DNA of 59,476 nt, taken from contig NZ_JADZDS010000009.1 in NCBI RefSeq assembly GCF_020850895.1, positions 1 through 59,476 on the forward strand, read 5' to 3'. The stretch comes from Thermomonas sp. Lineage in GTDB: Bacteria > Pseudomonadota > Gammaproteobacteria > Xanthomonadales > Xanthomonadaceae. Shown here piece by piece: positions 19,256 to 29,147 of this stretch; positions within the stretch are counted from its first letter, which is position 1; every line of letters starts with the position of its first letter. The notes under the pieces were generated by a model. That model saw nothing but the letters and a program-made list of their open reading frames with translations. It did no database searches and was not told where the DNA came from. Made by a program: the position numbers and the translations under genes.

Positions 19256-20443
19256 ATGCAACGCCGCCACGACCTCGACTGGGTACGCATTCTCGCCTTC
19301 GCCCTGCTCGTCCCCTATCACGTCGGCATGTACTACGTGCGCTGGGATTGGCACGTCAAAAGCCCGGAATTGGTGCCCGCACTGGAACCGTTGATGGTAC
19401 TGAGTGCGCCTTGGCGGCTCTCCCTGCTGTTCCTGGTGTCGGGGGTGGCCACCGCGTTTCTGAAGGCGAAACTGCCCAGCGGCTTCCTGCGCCAGCGTTC
19501 GTGGCGCCTGCTGCTGCCCCTGTTGTTCGGGATGTACGTGGTGGTGCCGCCGCAGGCGTTTCTGGAATTGGTCGAAAAGGTCCCGGGTGGCTATCACACC
19601 GGCTACCTGGGCTTCATGAGCCAATACCTTCAAGGCGGCGACATCTACTGCATGGCACCGCACGATTGCGTTGACGGGCCGACCTGGAACCACCTGTGGT
19701 TTGTCGCCTACCTCTGGACCTACACCCTGGCGCTCTGGGTCGTGTGCCGATGGCTGCCTAGGGCGTGGCGCACAAAGGCGGCCGGGTGGATACGGTCCGC
19801 CTGCAGCGGTCGCGGGATCCTGCTGTGGCCGATGCTGTGGCTGGTCGCGGCGCGGGTGCTGGTCTATCCGCATTTCCCGTCCACCCATGACCTCACCGAT
19901 GATGCCTACAACCATGTGCAATATGGGCTGGTCTTTGCGCTCGGTTACTTGCTGGTGAACGCGGACACAGCATGGGAACAACTGCGTCGCAGCCGACACT
20001 GGATGCTGGCTCTGGCGCTGGCCAGTTATGCCGTGATGATCGCGGGCTACCTGCAGTTCGACGACTTCGATACGATCCCGGACGGCCCTGTCGCCATCCT
20101 GCGCACGCTGTGGGGCGTGATGGAATGGAGCGCGATCGCTGCCATCCTCGGCTATGCACGCGCCTGCAATCCGAAGGACAGCCCGTTGCTGCGCTACCTG
20201 ACCACTGCGGTGTTCCCGTTCTACATCCTCCACCAGACGGTGATCGTGGTCCTCGCACACAATCTGAAGCCACTGCACCTCGCGCCTGCGGTCGAAGGCC
20301 CACTGTTGATCCTGTCAACCTTTGCGCTGTGCCTGCTCGGCCACGAAGGCATCCGCCACGTCGGCTGGCTGCGGCCGTTGTTTGGCCTCAAGCTGGAACC
20401 GAAGTGCTTGCCGGCTCCCGATGCGCAACCACGAGCTGGATAG
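19256..20443 (+). CDS. Integral-membrane acyltransferase family 3 protein
   Basis: 395 residues, mostly membrane helices. It starts MQRRHDLDWVRILAF with the family His-Asp near the first helix, then YHVGMYYVRW. This family moves acyl or succinyl groups onto sugars, glucans or lipids on the membrane; members resemble OpgC/MdoC and exopolysaccharide acetylases. The acceptor cannot be told from sequence. GGAA 9 bases before the ATG is a weak ribosome binding site. The last 56 bases overlap the 3' end of recJ on the other strand. The neighbouring LytTR regulator may control it. Confidence 0.8.
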   Translation: MQRRHDLDWVRILAFALLVPYHVGMYYVRWDWHVKSPELVPALEPLMVLSAPWRLSLLFLVSGVATAFLKAKLPSGFLRQRSWRLLLPLLFGMYVVVPPQAFLELVEKVPGGYHTGYLGFMSQYLQGGDIYCMAPHDCVDGPTWNHLWFVAYLWTYTLALWVVCRWLPRAWRTKAAGWIRSACSGRGILLWPMLWLVAARVLVYPHFPSTHDLTDDAYNHVQYGLVFALGYLLVNADTAWEQLRRSRHWMLALALASYAVMIAGYLQFDDFDTIPDGPVAILRTLWGVMEWSAIAAILGYARACNPKDSPLLRYLTTAVFPFYILHQTVIVVLAHNLKPLHLAPAVEGPLLILSTFALCLLGHEGIRHVGWLRPLFGLKLEPKCLPAPDAQPRAG

Positions 20444-22085
20444 CATCGAAGCCACGGTAGTCGTCCGGCACGATGCGATAAGCGATGCGCACGCGTGATG
20501 GCGGCGCATCGCCATCCCAGCCATTGAACTGGATCGCGTTGAAGCGCTTGCCATCGAGACCAAGCTCCAGCTTGAGGTGGCGATCCTTGAGGACGCGGAA
20601 GTTCAGCACGTCGAACTCACCGTCGAACTGCGGCTCGGGATAACCCTGGCCCCAGTGACCACCGTCGCGCAGGGCCAGTGCGGTGTCGATGTGGAATTCG
20701 CCTGCGGCCAATGCGCCATCGCTGCAGAGGTCCTCGGTCAGCATGTCCGCACTCAATCGCTCGCGGGCAACCCGCGCAAAGGCATCCCGGAAGGTCGGGA
20801 ATGCATCACGTGGCAGGCTCATCCCCGCCGCCATCGCATGCCCGCCAAAGCGCGTAATCAGGCCCGGATGGCGCGCATCGACCAAGGCCAGCGCGTCGCG
20901 AATATGGAAGCCCGGGATCGAGCGCGCCGAGCCACGCAGCACCTCGCTTTCGGGTTCGGCCGGAGCGAACGCGATCGCTGGCCGGTGCAGGCGCTCCTTC
21001 AGCTTGGACGCCACCAGTCCGACCACGCCCGGATGCCACTCGGAATCGAACAGGCACGCCGCGAAACGGGTATCGATGCCGTCGAGACTGGCGTCGGCCA
21101 TGTCCTGCATCGTGGCCTGCAGGACGCGGCGCTCCTCGTTGATGCCGTGCAGAACCGACGCCAGTTCACGCGCTTGGCGCGGATCATCGGTGAGCAGGCA
21201 TTCGATGCCGATGCCCATGTCCTCGAGCCTTCCGGCAGCGTTGATGCGCGGGCCAATGCTGAAACCGATGTCAGTGGTGGACAGGGCTGCAGCCTTGCGA
21301 CCTGACGCCTCGATCAAGGCATTGAGGCCAGCGCAGCCCTGCCCCGCCCGCAGCCGGCGCAGGCCCGCACCCACCAAGGCACGGTTGTTGGTATCCAGCG
21401 GCACCATGTCGGCGACCGTCCCCACCGCCACCAGATCCAGCAACGACGCAAGCTCGGCCTGCACGCCCAATCCAGCCCGCAATGCCAGCAGCAGGTAGAA
21501 CATCACCCCAACCCCCGCCAGCGCCTTGCTGGGGAAGGTGCAACCGGGTTGGTTGGGGTTGACGATGGCATCGGCGGCCGGCAGCGTTGGGCCGGGCAAG
21601 TGATGGTCGGTGACCAGGACTTGCCAGCCCAGTGCCTTGGCAGCCGCAATCCCCGCGTGGCAGGCGATGCCGTGATCGACCGTCACCACGAGATCGGGCT
21701 GCAGCGCCGACAGTTCTTCCACCAGTCCGGGAGTCAATCCGTAACCGTGGAGGATGCGGTTTGGCACCGCCTGCAGCAGCGTCCTTGCGCCCAGCAGACG
21801 CAGCCCACGCACCGCGACGGCGCAGGCGGTGGCGCCATCACAATCGAAATCCCCCACCACGAGGATTCGTGCGTCGCGGGCGATGGCCGCTGCCAGCAAT
21901 GCCGTCGCCGCATCAATGCCCTTGAGTTGCGATGGTGGCAACAAATCCCCAAGTTTTGGCATCGCGCTGCGACCATCGCTGCCGCGCGCAGCATGCACGC
22001 GACGCAAAACGTCGGGCCAGTGGGCAGGCCAATCGCCGGCTGGTTCGACGAATGGCCGGCGAACAATGCGGCGCGGCACGGTCAT
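20388..22085 (-). CDS. recJ: Single-stranded-DNA-specific exonuclease RecJ
   Basis: 565 residues, 5'-3' exonuclease of recombination and mismatch repair. DHH-family motifs are all present: DFDCDG at 79-84, VDHG at 136-139 and DHH at 160-162, followed by the DHHA1 region and the C-terminal OB domain. The ATG overlaps the stop of the upstream gene by 4 bases, so it belongs to the carA-to-recJ gene run. The 3' end overlaps the convergent acyltransferase gene by 56 bases. Confidence 0.96.
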   Translation of the reverse strand: MTVPRRIVRRPFVEPAGDWPAHWPDVLRRVHAARGSDGRSAMPKLGDLLPPSQLKGIDAATALLAAAIARDARILVVGDFDCDGATACAVAVRGLRLLGARTLLQAVPNRILHGYGLTPGLVEELSALQPDLVVTVDHGIACHAGIAAAKALGWQVLVTDHHLPGPTLPAADAIVNPNQPGCTFPSKALAGVGVMFYLLLALRAGLGVQAELASLLDLVAVGTVADMVPLDTNNRALVGAGLRRLRAGQGCAGLNALIEASGRKAAALSTTDIGFSIGPRINAAGRLEDMGIGIECLLTDDPRQARELASVLHGINEERRVLQATMQDMADASLDGIDTRFAACLFDSEWHPGVVGLVASKLKERLHRPAIAFAPAEPESEVLRGSARSIPGFHIRDALALVDARHPGLITRFGGHAMAAGMSLPRDAFPTFRDAFARVARERLSADMLTEDLCSDGALAAGEFHIDTALALRDGGHWGQGYPEPQFDGEFDVLNFRVLKDRHLKLELGLDGKRFNAIQFNGWDGDAPPSRVRIAYRIVPDDYRGFDAIQLVVAHREPASTSVPA

Positions 22086-23014
22086 GCCAGCTCGGCCAGC
22101 GGCCTGCGCCAGATTCGCCAGCGCTGGCCTGGCCTCAGATGGAAGGCCCGGCCATCGGCAAAATCAAACGTCACAGCTCGCCTGTCGGCAAGCCGTGCAG
22201 CCGGCACCAGCCACGCATCGAGCAATTGACGCGGATCACGCTGTCCACGCAAATCGACCAAGGCGTCGTGTTCGGTACCGTGTTGGAAAGCGGACAACGG
22301 CATGCCTTGCAGCTTGCCCAATCGCGCCGCGCCCTGCACAGCGGAATCGTCTGAAAATATCGTCAGTGCATCACTGGACAGTGCATCAGGCAATACCCCG
22401 CTTCCCCAGAACCACAGGGCATTCACCGCGACCCGACCCGATGCAAGGCGGGCCGCGTTGTGCGGATGGTTGTGCAGCAACACCTGCACTTCGTTCTGCA
22501 GAATCCGCCAGCGCCGCGCTTCCGGGCCATCCGGAAGGTGATCGAAGATATCGTCGCCCAAGGCATCCTCTGGCGCGGCGAACGCCGGCAATTTCGCTTC
22601 GCGTGGCAACCGCAGGTACCAGCGGGTCGGATGCGGCGCGTCCAACTGGAAACCGAAGTCGCCAAACAACGGCTTCAACGCCGGCAACAGCGCCTCCACA
22701 TCGTCCTGATCCAGACCGACGGTGCGACCAATGCCGAGCAAGCGCGCGCCGTTGATGTCGGGCCGGATATGCGCAGGATCGACGCGCAGCCACGCACCAA
22801 GGCGCACGTCCTCATCTCCGGTATCGAGAAGGCGGGTCAGTGCCGCCGCTGGCCAACCGCGCGGCAGCACGTCGAAATGGCGCGCCAGCAAGGCCAGCTC
22901 GCCCACGCCACCCTGCCCCTGGTCGGCCCGACCGAGCCGCTTGGACAAGGCCATCGGCAAGGTGCTACTGGCAAACCTCACGGTCGACGGCAGCAGCAGG
23001 GTCAAGCGAGGCAC
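22082..23014 (-). CDS. Conserved protein, phosphoglycerate-mutase-like annotation in relatives
   Basis: 310 residues. I recognise it as a conserved xanthomonad protein between greA and recJ that relatives label 2,3-bisphosphoglycerate-independent phosphoglycerate mutase or regulatory protein. The visible blocks include NEVQVLLHNHPHN and NALWFWGSG, but I do not see the catalytic Ser or the metal-binding DxDGxR and HxxxH motifs of true iPGM enzymes. It is therefore safer as a protein of unknown function. It starts 3 bases after the greA stop and overlaps recJ by 4 bases, so it is co-transcribed with both. Confidence 0.6.
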   Translation of the reverse strand: MPRLTLLLPSTVRFASSTLPMALSKRLGRADQGQGGVGELALLARHFDVLPRGWPAAALTRLLDTGDEDVRLGAWLRVDPAHIRPDINGARLLGIGRTVGLDQDDVEALLPALKPLFGDFGFQLDAPHPTRWYLRLPREAKLPAFAAPEDALGDDIFDHLPDGPEARRWRILQNEVQVLLHNHPHNAARLASGRVAVNALWFWGSGVLPDALSSDALTIFSDDSAVQGAARLGKLQGMPLSAFQHGTEHDALVDLRGQRDPRQLLDAWLVPAARLADRRAVTFDFADGRAFHLRPGQRWRIWRRPLAELA

Positions 23015-23017
23015 GAC

Positions 23018-23494
23018 TCAGCCCTTGTAGGCAACCGACACAATCTCGTACTCGCGGGTGCCGCCAGGCGCTTCGATGGTGATGGCATCGCCTTCGTGCT
23101 TGCCGATCATGGCGCGCGCGACCGGCGAGGAAATCGCGATCAGGCCCTGCTTGATGTCGGCTTCGAGGTCACCGACGATCTGGTAGGTCTTTTCTTCGTC
23201 GGTATCGCAGTCGACCAGCACCACGGTGGCGCCGAACACCACCTTGTCGCCGGCGGCGAGCTGGGCGACGTCGATCACCTGCGCATGCGACAGCTCGGCT
23301 TCGAGGTGCTTGATGCGCCCTTCGATGAAGCCCTGCTGCTCGCGCGCGGCATGGTATTCCGCGTTTTCCTTGAGGTCGCCGTGCGCACGCGCTTCGGCGA
23401 TCGCCTCGATCACCGCCGGTCGCTTGACCGACTTCAGTTCTTCCAATTCCGCGCGTAAACGCTGCGCGCCCTTGGCCGTCATCGGGACCGGCAT
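23018..23494 (-). CDS. greA: Transcription elongation factor GreA
   Basis: 158 residues, exactly the usual GreA length. It stimulates transcript cleavage by backtracked RNA polymerase. The N-terminal coiled coil carries the acidic tip in [16 protein letters not shown], followed by the FKBP-like C-terminal domain ending [10 protein letters not shown]. The ATG at 23494 lies 16 bases inside the carB 3' end. In Xanthomonas-type genomes greA also follows carB. Confidence 0.97.
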   Translation of the reverse strand: MPVPMTAKGAQRLRAELEELKSVKRPAVIEAIAEARAHGDLKENAEYHAAREQQGFIEGRIKHLEAELSHAQVIDVAQLAAGDKVVFGATVVLVDCDTDEEKTYQIVGDLEADIKQGLIAISSPVARAMIGKHEGDAITIEAPGGTREYEIVSVAYKG

Positions 23495-26400
23495 GGATCG
23501 AGCTCCTTGTGCAATTCCTGCAGCGAGAGCACGTCGCCCTTGCCGCGGTGGTCGAGTGAATGCAGCAGCGCGCTTGCGCCTGCCACGGTGGTGGAATAAG
23601 TCACGCGCGCCTGCAGCGCCTCGCGACGGATCGAGAACGAGTCGGCGATGGCTTGGCGTCCTTCGGTCGTGTTGACGATATAGCAGATTTCGCCGTTCTT
23701 GATCAGGTCGACGATATGCGGCCGGCCTTCGGCGACCTTGTTGATCTTGTCGCAGGCCACGCCGTGTTCGCTCAGGTAATGGGCGGTGCCGCCGGTGGCG
23801 ACAATGCTGAAGCCGCGTTCCAGCATGTAACGGGCGACCGGCAACACGCGCGCCTTGTCCGGGTCCCGCACTGAGATGAAGGCCTTGCCCGGCTGCGGTG
23901 CCTTGATGTTGGCGGCCTCCTCGGCACGCGCAAAGGCCGCCTCGAAGCTGAGGCCCACGCCCATCACTTCGCCGGTCGAACGCATTTCCGGGCCGAGGAT
24001 CGGATCGACGTTCTGGAACTTGGCGAACGGGAACACCGCTTCCTTCACCGAGTAGTAGGAGGGCACGATTTCCTCGATAGCACCCTGCTCGGCCAAGGTC
24101 TGGCCGGCCATGCAACGGGCCGAGATCTTGGCCAGCGGCCGCCCGATCGCCTTGGACACGAACGGCACGGTACGACTGGCGCGCGGATTCACTTCCAGCA
24201 GGTAGATGGTGTCCTCCTCGCCGCCATCGGGCATGCCGACCTGGACCGCGAACTGGGTGTTCATCAGGCCGATCACGTGCAGCGCCTTGGCCAAGGCCAC
24301 CACCTGTTCGCGCAGGCGCTCCTGGGTGCGCTTCGACAACGAATACGGCGGCAGCGAGCATGAAGAGTCGCCGGAATGCACGCCGGCTTCCTCGATGTGC
24401 TCCATCACCCCGCCCACCAGCACGTTGCCGTCGCGGTCCGCGATCACGTCGACATCCACTTCGACCGCCGCATCGAGGAAACGATCCAGCAGCACCGGTG
24501 AATCGTGGCTGACCTTCACCGCCTCGCGCATGTAGCGTTCGAGATCGGCATCGGCATGCACCACCTCCATCGCCCGTCCGCCCAGCACATAGCTTGGGCG
24601 CACCACCAGCGGGTAGCCGATCTCGCGGGCGTGGGCCAGCGCCTCTTCGGCGCTGCGCGCGGTGCGGTTCGGCGGCTGCTTCAGGCCAAGCTGGTCGACC
24701 AGCTTCTGGAAACGTTCGCGATCTTCGGCCAGATCAATCGAATCCGGCGAGGTGCCAATGATCGGCACACCGTTGGCTTCCAGCGCCTTGGCCAGCTTCA
24801 GCGGGGTCTGCCCGCCGTACTGCACGATCACGCCATAGGGCTTTTCCAGCTCGACGATTTCCAGCACGTCTTCCAGCGTCAGCGGCTCGAAATACAGGCG
24901 ATCCGAGGTGTCGTAATCGGTGGAGACGGTTTCCGGGTTGCAGTTGACCATGATGGTCTCGAACCCATCCTCGCGCAGTGCCAGCGCGGCGTGCACGCAG
25001 CAGTAATCGAACTCGATGCCCTGGCCAATGCGGTTGGGGCCGCCGCCGAGCACCATGATCTTCCTGCGATCACTCGGATTCGCCTCGCACTCGTCCTCAT
25101 AGGTCGAATACAGGTAGGCGGTGGAGGTGGCGAACTCGCCAGCGCAACTGTCCACCCGCTTGTAGACCGGGCGCACGCCGAAGGCCTTGCGCAGCGCGCG
25201 CACCGCGGTTTCATTGGTGCCGGCCAGCTGGGCGATGCGCGCATCGGAGAAGCCCTTGCGCTTGAGCGCGCGCAGGCGCTTGCCGTCGAGCCCATCGAGG
25301 CCGCGGTGCACCACGTCCATTTCGGCATCGATCAATTCCTCGATCTGATCGAGGAACCATGGATCGACGAAGGACAGTGCGTGCACGTCCTCCACGCTCA
25401 AGCCGGCACGGAAGCCGTCGGCAAGATGGAAGATGCGCTCCGGGCCCGGCTCCTTCAATTCACGACGCAAGGTCACCAGGCCTTCGTCGGAGCCGAGGTC
25501 GAGCCCCGTCGGATCCAGCCCGGTCTTGCCAATCTCCAGCCCGCGCAAGGCCTTCTGCAGCGATTCCTGGAAGCTGCGGCCGATCGCCATCACCTCGCCC
25601 ACCGACTTCATCTGGGTGGTCAGGCGTGCGTCGGCGGCCGGGAATTTCTCGAACGCAAACCGCGGAATCTTGGTGACGACATAATCAATCGACGGCTCGA
25701 ACGAGGCCGGGGTCAGGCCGCCGGTGATCTCGTTCTTGAGTTCATCCAGCGTGTAACCGACCGCCAGCTTGGCCGCCACCTTGGCAATCGGGAAGCCGGT
25801 GGCTTTCGATGCCAGCGCCGACGACCGCGAGACACGCGGATTCATCTCGATGACGACCACGCGGCCGTCTTTGGCATTGATGCCGAACTGCACATTGCTG
25901 CCGCCGGTATCAACACCAATTTTGCGCAGCACCGCGATGCTGGCATCGCGCAGGCGCTGGTATTCCTTGTCGGTCAGGGTCTGCGCCGGGGCAACGGTAA
26001 TGCTGTCGCCGGTGTGCACGCCCATCGCGTCGAAGTTCTCGATGGAGCAGACGATGATGCAGTTGTCGGCGGTGTCGCGCACCACCTCCATCTCGAATTC
26101 CTTCCAGCCCAGCACCGACTCTTCGACCAGCACTTCGTGGGTCGGCGAGAGTTCGAGACCGCGCTTGACGATCTCCTCGAATTCCTCGCGGTTGTAGGCG
26201 ATGCCGCCACCGGTGCCGCCCAGCGTGAACGAGGGCCGGATGATGGTGGGGAAGCCGACCTTGGCCTGGATCTCCAGCGCCTGTTCGTAGGACTTCGCCA
26301 CTTCCGACTTCGGGCTATCCAGCCCGATTTCGGTCATCGCCTGCTTGAACAGTTCGCGGTCCTCGGCGGTGCGGATCGCATCGCGCTTGGCACCGATCAG

Positions 26401-26742
26401 CTCGACGCCGTACTTTTCCAGCACGCCGTTGTCGGCCAAGTCCAGCGCACAGTTCAGCGCGGTCTGCCCGCCCATGGTCGGCAGGATCGCGTCGGGCTTT
26501 TCCTTGGCGATGATCTTCTCGACCGTCTGCCAATTGATCGGCTCGATGTAGACCGCGTCGGCCATGTCCGGATCGGTCATGATCGTGGCCGGGTTGCTGT
26601 TGACCAGCACCACCCGGTAGCCCTCGTCGCGCAGGGCCTTGCAGGCCTGCGCGCCGGAGTAGTCGAACTCGCAGGCCTGGCCAATGACAATCGGGCCAGC
26701 GCCGATGATGAGGATGGTCTTGATGTCTGTGCGCTTTGGCAT
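23479..26742 (-). CDS. carB: Carbamoyl-phosphate synthase large chain CarB
   Basis: 1087 residues, close to the 1073 of E. coli. It makes carbamoyl phosphate for arginine and pyrimidines using ammonia from CarA. The two homologous ATP-grasp halves and the C-terminal allosteric MGS-like domain are all present; the protein begins [18 protein letters not shown]. The ATG at 26742 lies 2 bases after the stop of the intervening membrane-protein gene; an extension of 55 residues would lie inside that gene and was rejected. Confidence 0.98.
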   Translation of the reverse strand: MPKRTDIKTILIIGAGPIVIGQACEFDYSGAQACKALRDEGYRVVLVNSNPATIMTDPDMADAVYIEPINWQTVEKIIAKEKPDAILPTMGGQTALNCALDLADNGVLEKYGVELIGAKRDAIRTAEDRELFKQAMTEIGLDSPKSEVAKSYEQALEIQAKVGFPTIIRPSFTLGGTGGGIAYNREEFEEIVKRGLELSPTHEVLVEESVLGWKEFEMEVVRDTADNCIIVCSIENFDAMGVHTGDSITVAPAQTLTDKEYQRLRDASIAVLRKIGVDTGGSNVQFGINAKDGRVVVIEMNPRVSRSSALASKATGFPIAKVAAKLAVGYTLDELKNEITGGLTPASFEPSIDYVVTKIPRFAFEKFPAADARLTTQMKSVGEVMAIGRSFQESLQKALRGLEIGKTGLDPTGLDLGSDEGLVTLRRELKEPGPERIFHLADGFRAGLSVEDVHALSFVDPWFLDQIEELIDAEMDVVHRGLDGLDGKRLRALKRKGFSDARIAQLAGTNETAVRALRKAFGVRPVYKRVDSCAGEFATSTAYLYSTYEDECEANPSDRRKIMVLGGGPNRIGQGIEFDYCCVHAALALREDGFETIMVNCNPETVSTDYDTSDRLYFEPLTLEDVLEIVELEKPYGVIVQYGGQTPLKLAKALEANGVPIIGTSPDSIDLAEDRERFQKLVDQLGLKQPPNRTARSAEEALAHAREIGYPLVVRPSYVLGGRAMEVVHADADLERYMREAVKVSHDSPVLLDRFLDAAVEVDVDVIADRDGNVLVGGVMEHIEEAGVHSGDSSCSLPPYSLSKRTQERLREQVVALAKALHVIGLMNTQFAVQVGMPDGGEEDTIYLLEVNPRASRTVPFVSKAIGRPLAKISARCMAGQTLAEQGAIEEIVPSYYSVKEAVFPFAKFQNVDPILGPEMRSTGEVMGVGLSFEAAFARAEEAANIKAPQPGKAFISVRDPDKARVLPVARYMLERGFSIVATGGTAHYLSEHGVACDKINKVAEGRPHIVDLIKNGEICYIVNTTEGRQAIADSFSIRREALQARVTYSTTVAGASALLHSLDHRGKGDVLSLQELHKELDPCRSR

Positions 26743-26744
26743 GG

Positions 26745-27863
26745 CTATTCCGGTAGTTCGCTGGCGAGCCGTTGCCGGCTGGTGGGTTCGAGACAATACA
26801 GGGCGACCTGTCGCCAGGGGGCGAGCGCGGCGTGCGCGTCCTCGGGCCGCTCGCAACCGAGCAGGGCGAGCGCCAGGTATCCCGACAGCATGCCGTTGAA
26901 GGGCCACACCGCCGGATTCGCGGCAAAGGCGTCAAGCGCGGTGACCGCTTCCTGCAAGATCGCGGCGGCCTGCGCAGGTTCGCCGTCGCGCAGGTGCGCG
27001 ATGCCCGTGATCGCACGATGCACCGGTTGCTGTATCGCAGGCAGCAATTTCGGCTGCACGTCCGACAACAGCACCATCGCCCGCTTCGGGTCACCCATGC
27101 GCACATGCGCGAAAGCAAGGTCGAGCAGCATGGTGCTGTTCCGACCCGACGCCTCGCAGGCGCGCTCAAGCCCGTCGATGAAGTCGTCGAGGCGATCCGC
27201 CGCATAGTGGATCGACGCCACCATCGACAGATGCACGCCATTTCCGGCATGCGGAGCCTGTTCCAGGGACCCCACCAACGCCAATCCGTCTTCCAGACGA
27301 CCCCGGCGGGCCAATACGCAAGCGCGCTTGTACAGCAGGTCGGCGCACATCTGGTCGTTGCCCCGTACCGTCGACGAGGCCAGCAGCCGTTCGATGACGG
27401 CATCCGCTTCGTCCAGTTCGCCGCGTGCGAAGGCGGCAAGCAGCGCGTTGTACTCCTTCGCCAAGGCCTGTCCACGCACCACAAGCCAGAACCACAGTGC
27501 CACCACGGCCAGCACAGAGATGACTGTGCCGGGACTTCCCCGCCACACGCCCCATGCAATGCCTGCGAACGCCAGCGCCAATAGCAGCCAATTGTTCCGC
27601 ACGGCCTGCCACCACCAAGTGCCGTTCGGTACTGGGCCCTTGCGAAGTCGCGCCTCGAATTGATACTCGGACGCAGACTTCGGCTTGAGGTTTTCCGGCC
27701 ACTGCGCGCGCAGGCTGGCGGTGATTTCGTCATCAATCAGTTCGATTTCACGAAAGCCCTCGCGTTCCAGCACGGCGACCAGGTGTTCAGGCGATGCCGC
27801 ATCGCGCGCGAAGGTATCGCGCCGGCCATTCCTGTCTGTCGCGGCAACCAGATACGGCTTCAT
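26745..27863 (-). CDS. Membrane protein with TPR-like C-terminal region, between carA and carB
   Basis: 372 residues, no assigned function. Residues 1-80 are soluble and start [16 protein letters not shown], two hydrophobic helices lie near 88-105 and 111-128, and residues 140-372 are Ala/Leu-rich helices in tandem that resemble tetratricopeptide repeats. It overlaps the carA stop as ATGA and ends 2 bases before carB, so it must be co-transcribed with both subunits. It is not part of the known synthase. A scaffolding role is conceivable but not shown by sequence. Confidence 0.75.
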   Translation of the reverse strand: MKPYLVAATDRNGRRDTFARDAASPEHLVAVLEREGFREIELIDDEITASLRAQWPENLKPKSASEYQFEARLRKGPVPNGTWWWQAVRNNWLLLALAFAGIAWGVWRGSPGTVISVLAVVALWFWLVVRGQALAKEYNALLAAFARGELDEADAVIERLLASSTVRGNDQMCADLLYKRACVLARRGRLEDGLALVGSLEQAPHAGNGVHLSMVASIHYAADRLDDFIDGLERACEASGRNSTMLLDLAFAHVRMGDPKRAMVLLSDVQPKLLPAIQQPVHRAITGIAHLRDGEPAQAAAILQEAVTALDAFAANPAVWPFNGMLSGYLALALLGCERPEDAHAALAPWRQVALYCLEPTSRQRLASELPE

Positions 27864-29014
27864 CGGGCGCCGCGTCCCGTCGCTTCGCCCAACATCGACA
27901 CGAACTTGTCGAACAGTGGTGCCACATCATGCGGCCCGGGCGCGGCTTCCGGGTGGCCCTGGAAACTGAACGCCGGCGCATCGACCAATTCGATGCCCTG
28001 GTTGGTGCCGTCGAACAGCGAACGATGGGTGACGCGGGCGTTTGCCGGCAGGCTCGCCTCGTCGATGCAGAAACCGTGATTCTGCGAGGTGATCATCACC
28101 CGACCGCTGTCGAGATCCTGCACCGGATGATTGGCACCGTGGTGGCCGTGCGGCATCTTCATGGTCTTCGCACCGATCGCCAGGCCCAGCAACTGGTGGC
28201 CAAGGCAGATGCCATACAGCGGAATCTTCGCCGCAACGAATGCGCGCGTCGCCGCGATCGCATAGTCGCAAGCGGCCGGATCGCCGGGGCCGTTGGACAG
28301 GAACACGCCATCGGGATTCATCGCCAGCACCTCGCTGGCAGGTGTCTGTGCCGGCACCACGTGCACGTCGCAGCCGCGTTCGGCCAGCATGCGCAGGATG
28401 TTGCGTTTGGCACCGAAGTCATAAGCCACGACCTTGAACTTCGGCGTGGTGGAGACGAACGCATTGCGGTCGAGATCCAGCTGGCCCTCGTTCCAGCGAT
28501 ACGCTGCGGTGGTGCTGACGACCTTGGCCAGATCCATGCCGGTCAAACCGGGGAACTTGCGTGCGGCTTCGATGGCAGCATCGACATCGAGCGTTTCGTC
28601 GTGCCGGGAAGCAGCCAGCAGGGCCGCGCTCTGGGCACCGCGTTCACGCAGCAGCCGGGTCAGCTTGCGGGTGTCGATATCGGCAATCGCCACGATCCCG
28701 CGCGCCTGAAGCCACTCCGGCAGCGCCACCTGGCTGCGCCAGTTGCTGGGCCGGCGCGGCACGTCGCGCACGATCAGGCCAGCGGCCCAGGCCTTGCCAG
28801 CTTCGTCGTCCTGCTCGGTGCAGCCGGTATTGCCGATATGCGGATAGGTCAGGGTGACCAGTTGGCGGGCATAGGAAGGATCGGTGAGGATCTCCTGATA
28901 GCCGGTCATCGCCGTATTGAACACGGCCTCGCCCACCGACAAACCGGGGGCACCCACGGAAATGCCCTCGAAGACCGTTCCGTCTTCAAGCGCGAGGATG
29001 GCGGGGATATTCAT
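27860..29014 (-). CDS. carA: Carbamoyl-phosphate synthase small chain CarA
   Basis: 384 residues, glutaminase subunit supplying ammonia to CarB. The class I amidotransferase triad is visible: Cys in [11 protein letters not shown] and His-Glu in [11 protein letters not shown] near the C-terminus. The N-terminus [12 protein letters not shown] is typical. A weak AAGG ribosome binding site lies about 8 bases upstream. A terminator-like hairpin with six Ts lies 23 bases before the ATG, so expression may be controlled by attenuation. Confidence 0.97.
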   Translation of the reverse strand: MNIPAILALEDGTVFEGISVGAPGLSVGEAVFNTAMTGYQEILTDPSYARQLVTLTYPHIGNTGCTEQDDEAGKAWAAGLIVRDVPRRPSNWRSQVALPEWLQARGIVAIADIDTRKLTRLLRERGAQSAALLAASRHDETLDVDAAIEAARKFPGLTGMDLAKVVSTTAAYRWNEGQLDLDRNAFVSTTPKFKVVAYDFGAKRNILRMLAERGCDVHVVPAQTPASEVLAMNPDGVFLSNGPGDPAACDYAIAATRAFVAAKIPLYGICLGHQLLGLAIGAKTMKMPHGHHGANHPVQDLDSGRVMITSQNHGFCIDEASLPANARVTHRSLFDGTNQGIELVDAPAFSFQGHPEAAPGPHDVAPLFDKFVSMLGEATGRGAR

Positions 29015-29037
29015 TGCGTCGCCTTGCGTCAGGTTGC

Positions 29038-29058
29038 AAAAAAGCGCCGAAGCGGCGG
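29038..29058 (-). terminator. Intrinsic-terminator-like hairpin in the carA leader
   Basis: On the minus strand a 5-bp CGCCG/CGGCG stem with a CTT loop is followed closely by TTTTTT (29038-29043). It lies between a TACAAT hexamer at 29097-29102 and the carA ATG at 29014. It either ends the ispH transcript or attenuates carA. Confidence 0.55.
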
Positions 29059-29096
29059 GGGCCGATCCGGAGCAGCGAGTGTTCAGGCGAGGGGAA

Positions 29097-29102
29097 ATTG
29101 TA
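29097..29102 (-). promoter_or_regulatory. Candidate -10 of the carA promoter
   Basis: TACAAT on the minus strand, with a transcription start expected near 29090. The hexamer 17 bases upstream is TAGCGT, a poor -35, so the promoter is only a candidate. Confidence 0.4.
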
Positions 29103-29147
29103 CCGGCAGGCCGTCTCTCACGCTAGCCCAAACCCAGGCGAACGCCG

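Noticed and set aside
24505-27207. 900-codon open frame antisense to carB
   Set aside because: Same reason: a codon-bias shadow of carB with no recognisable domain.
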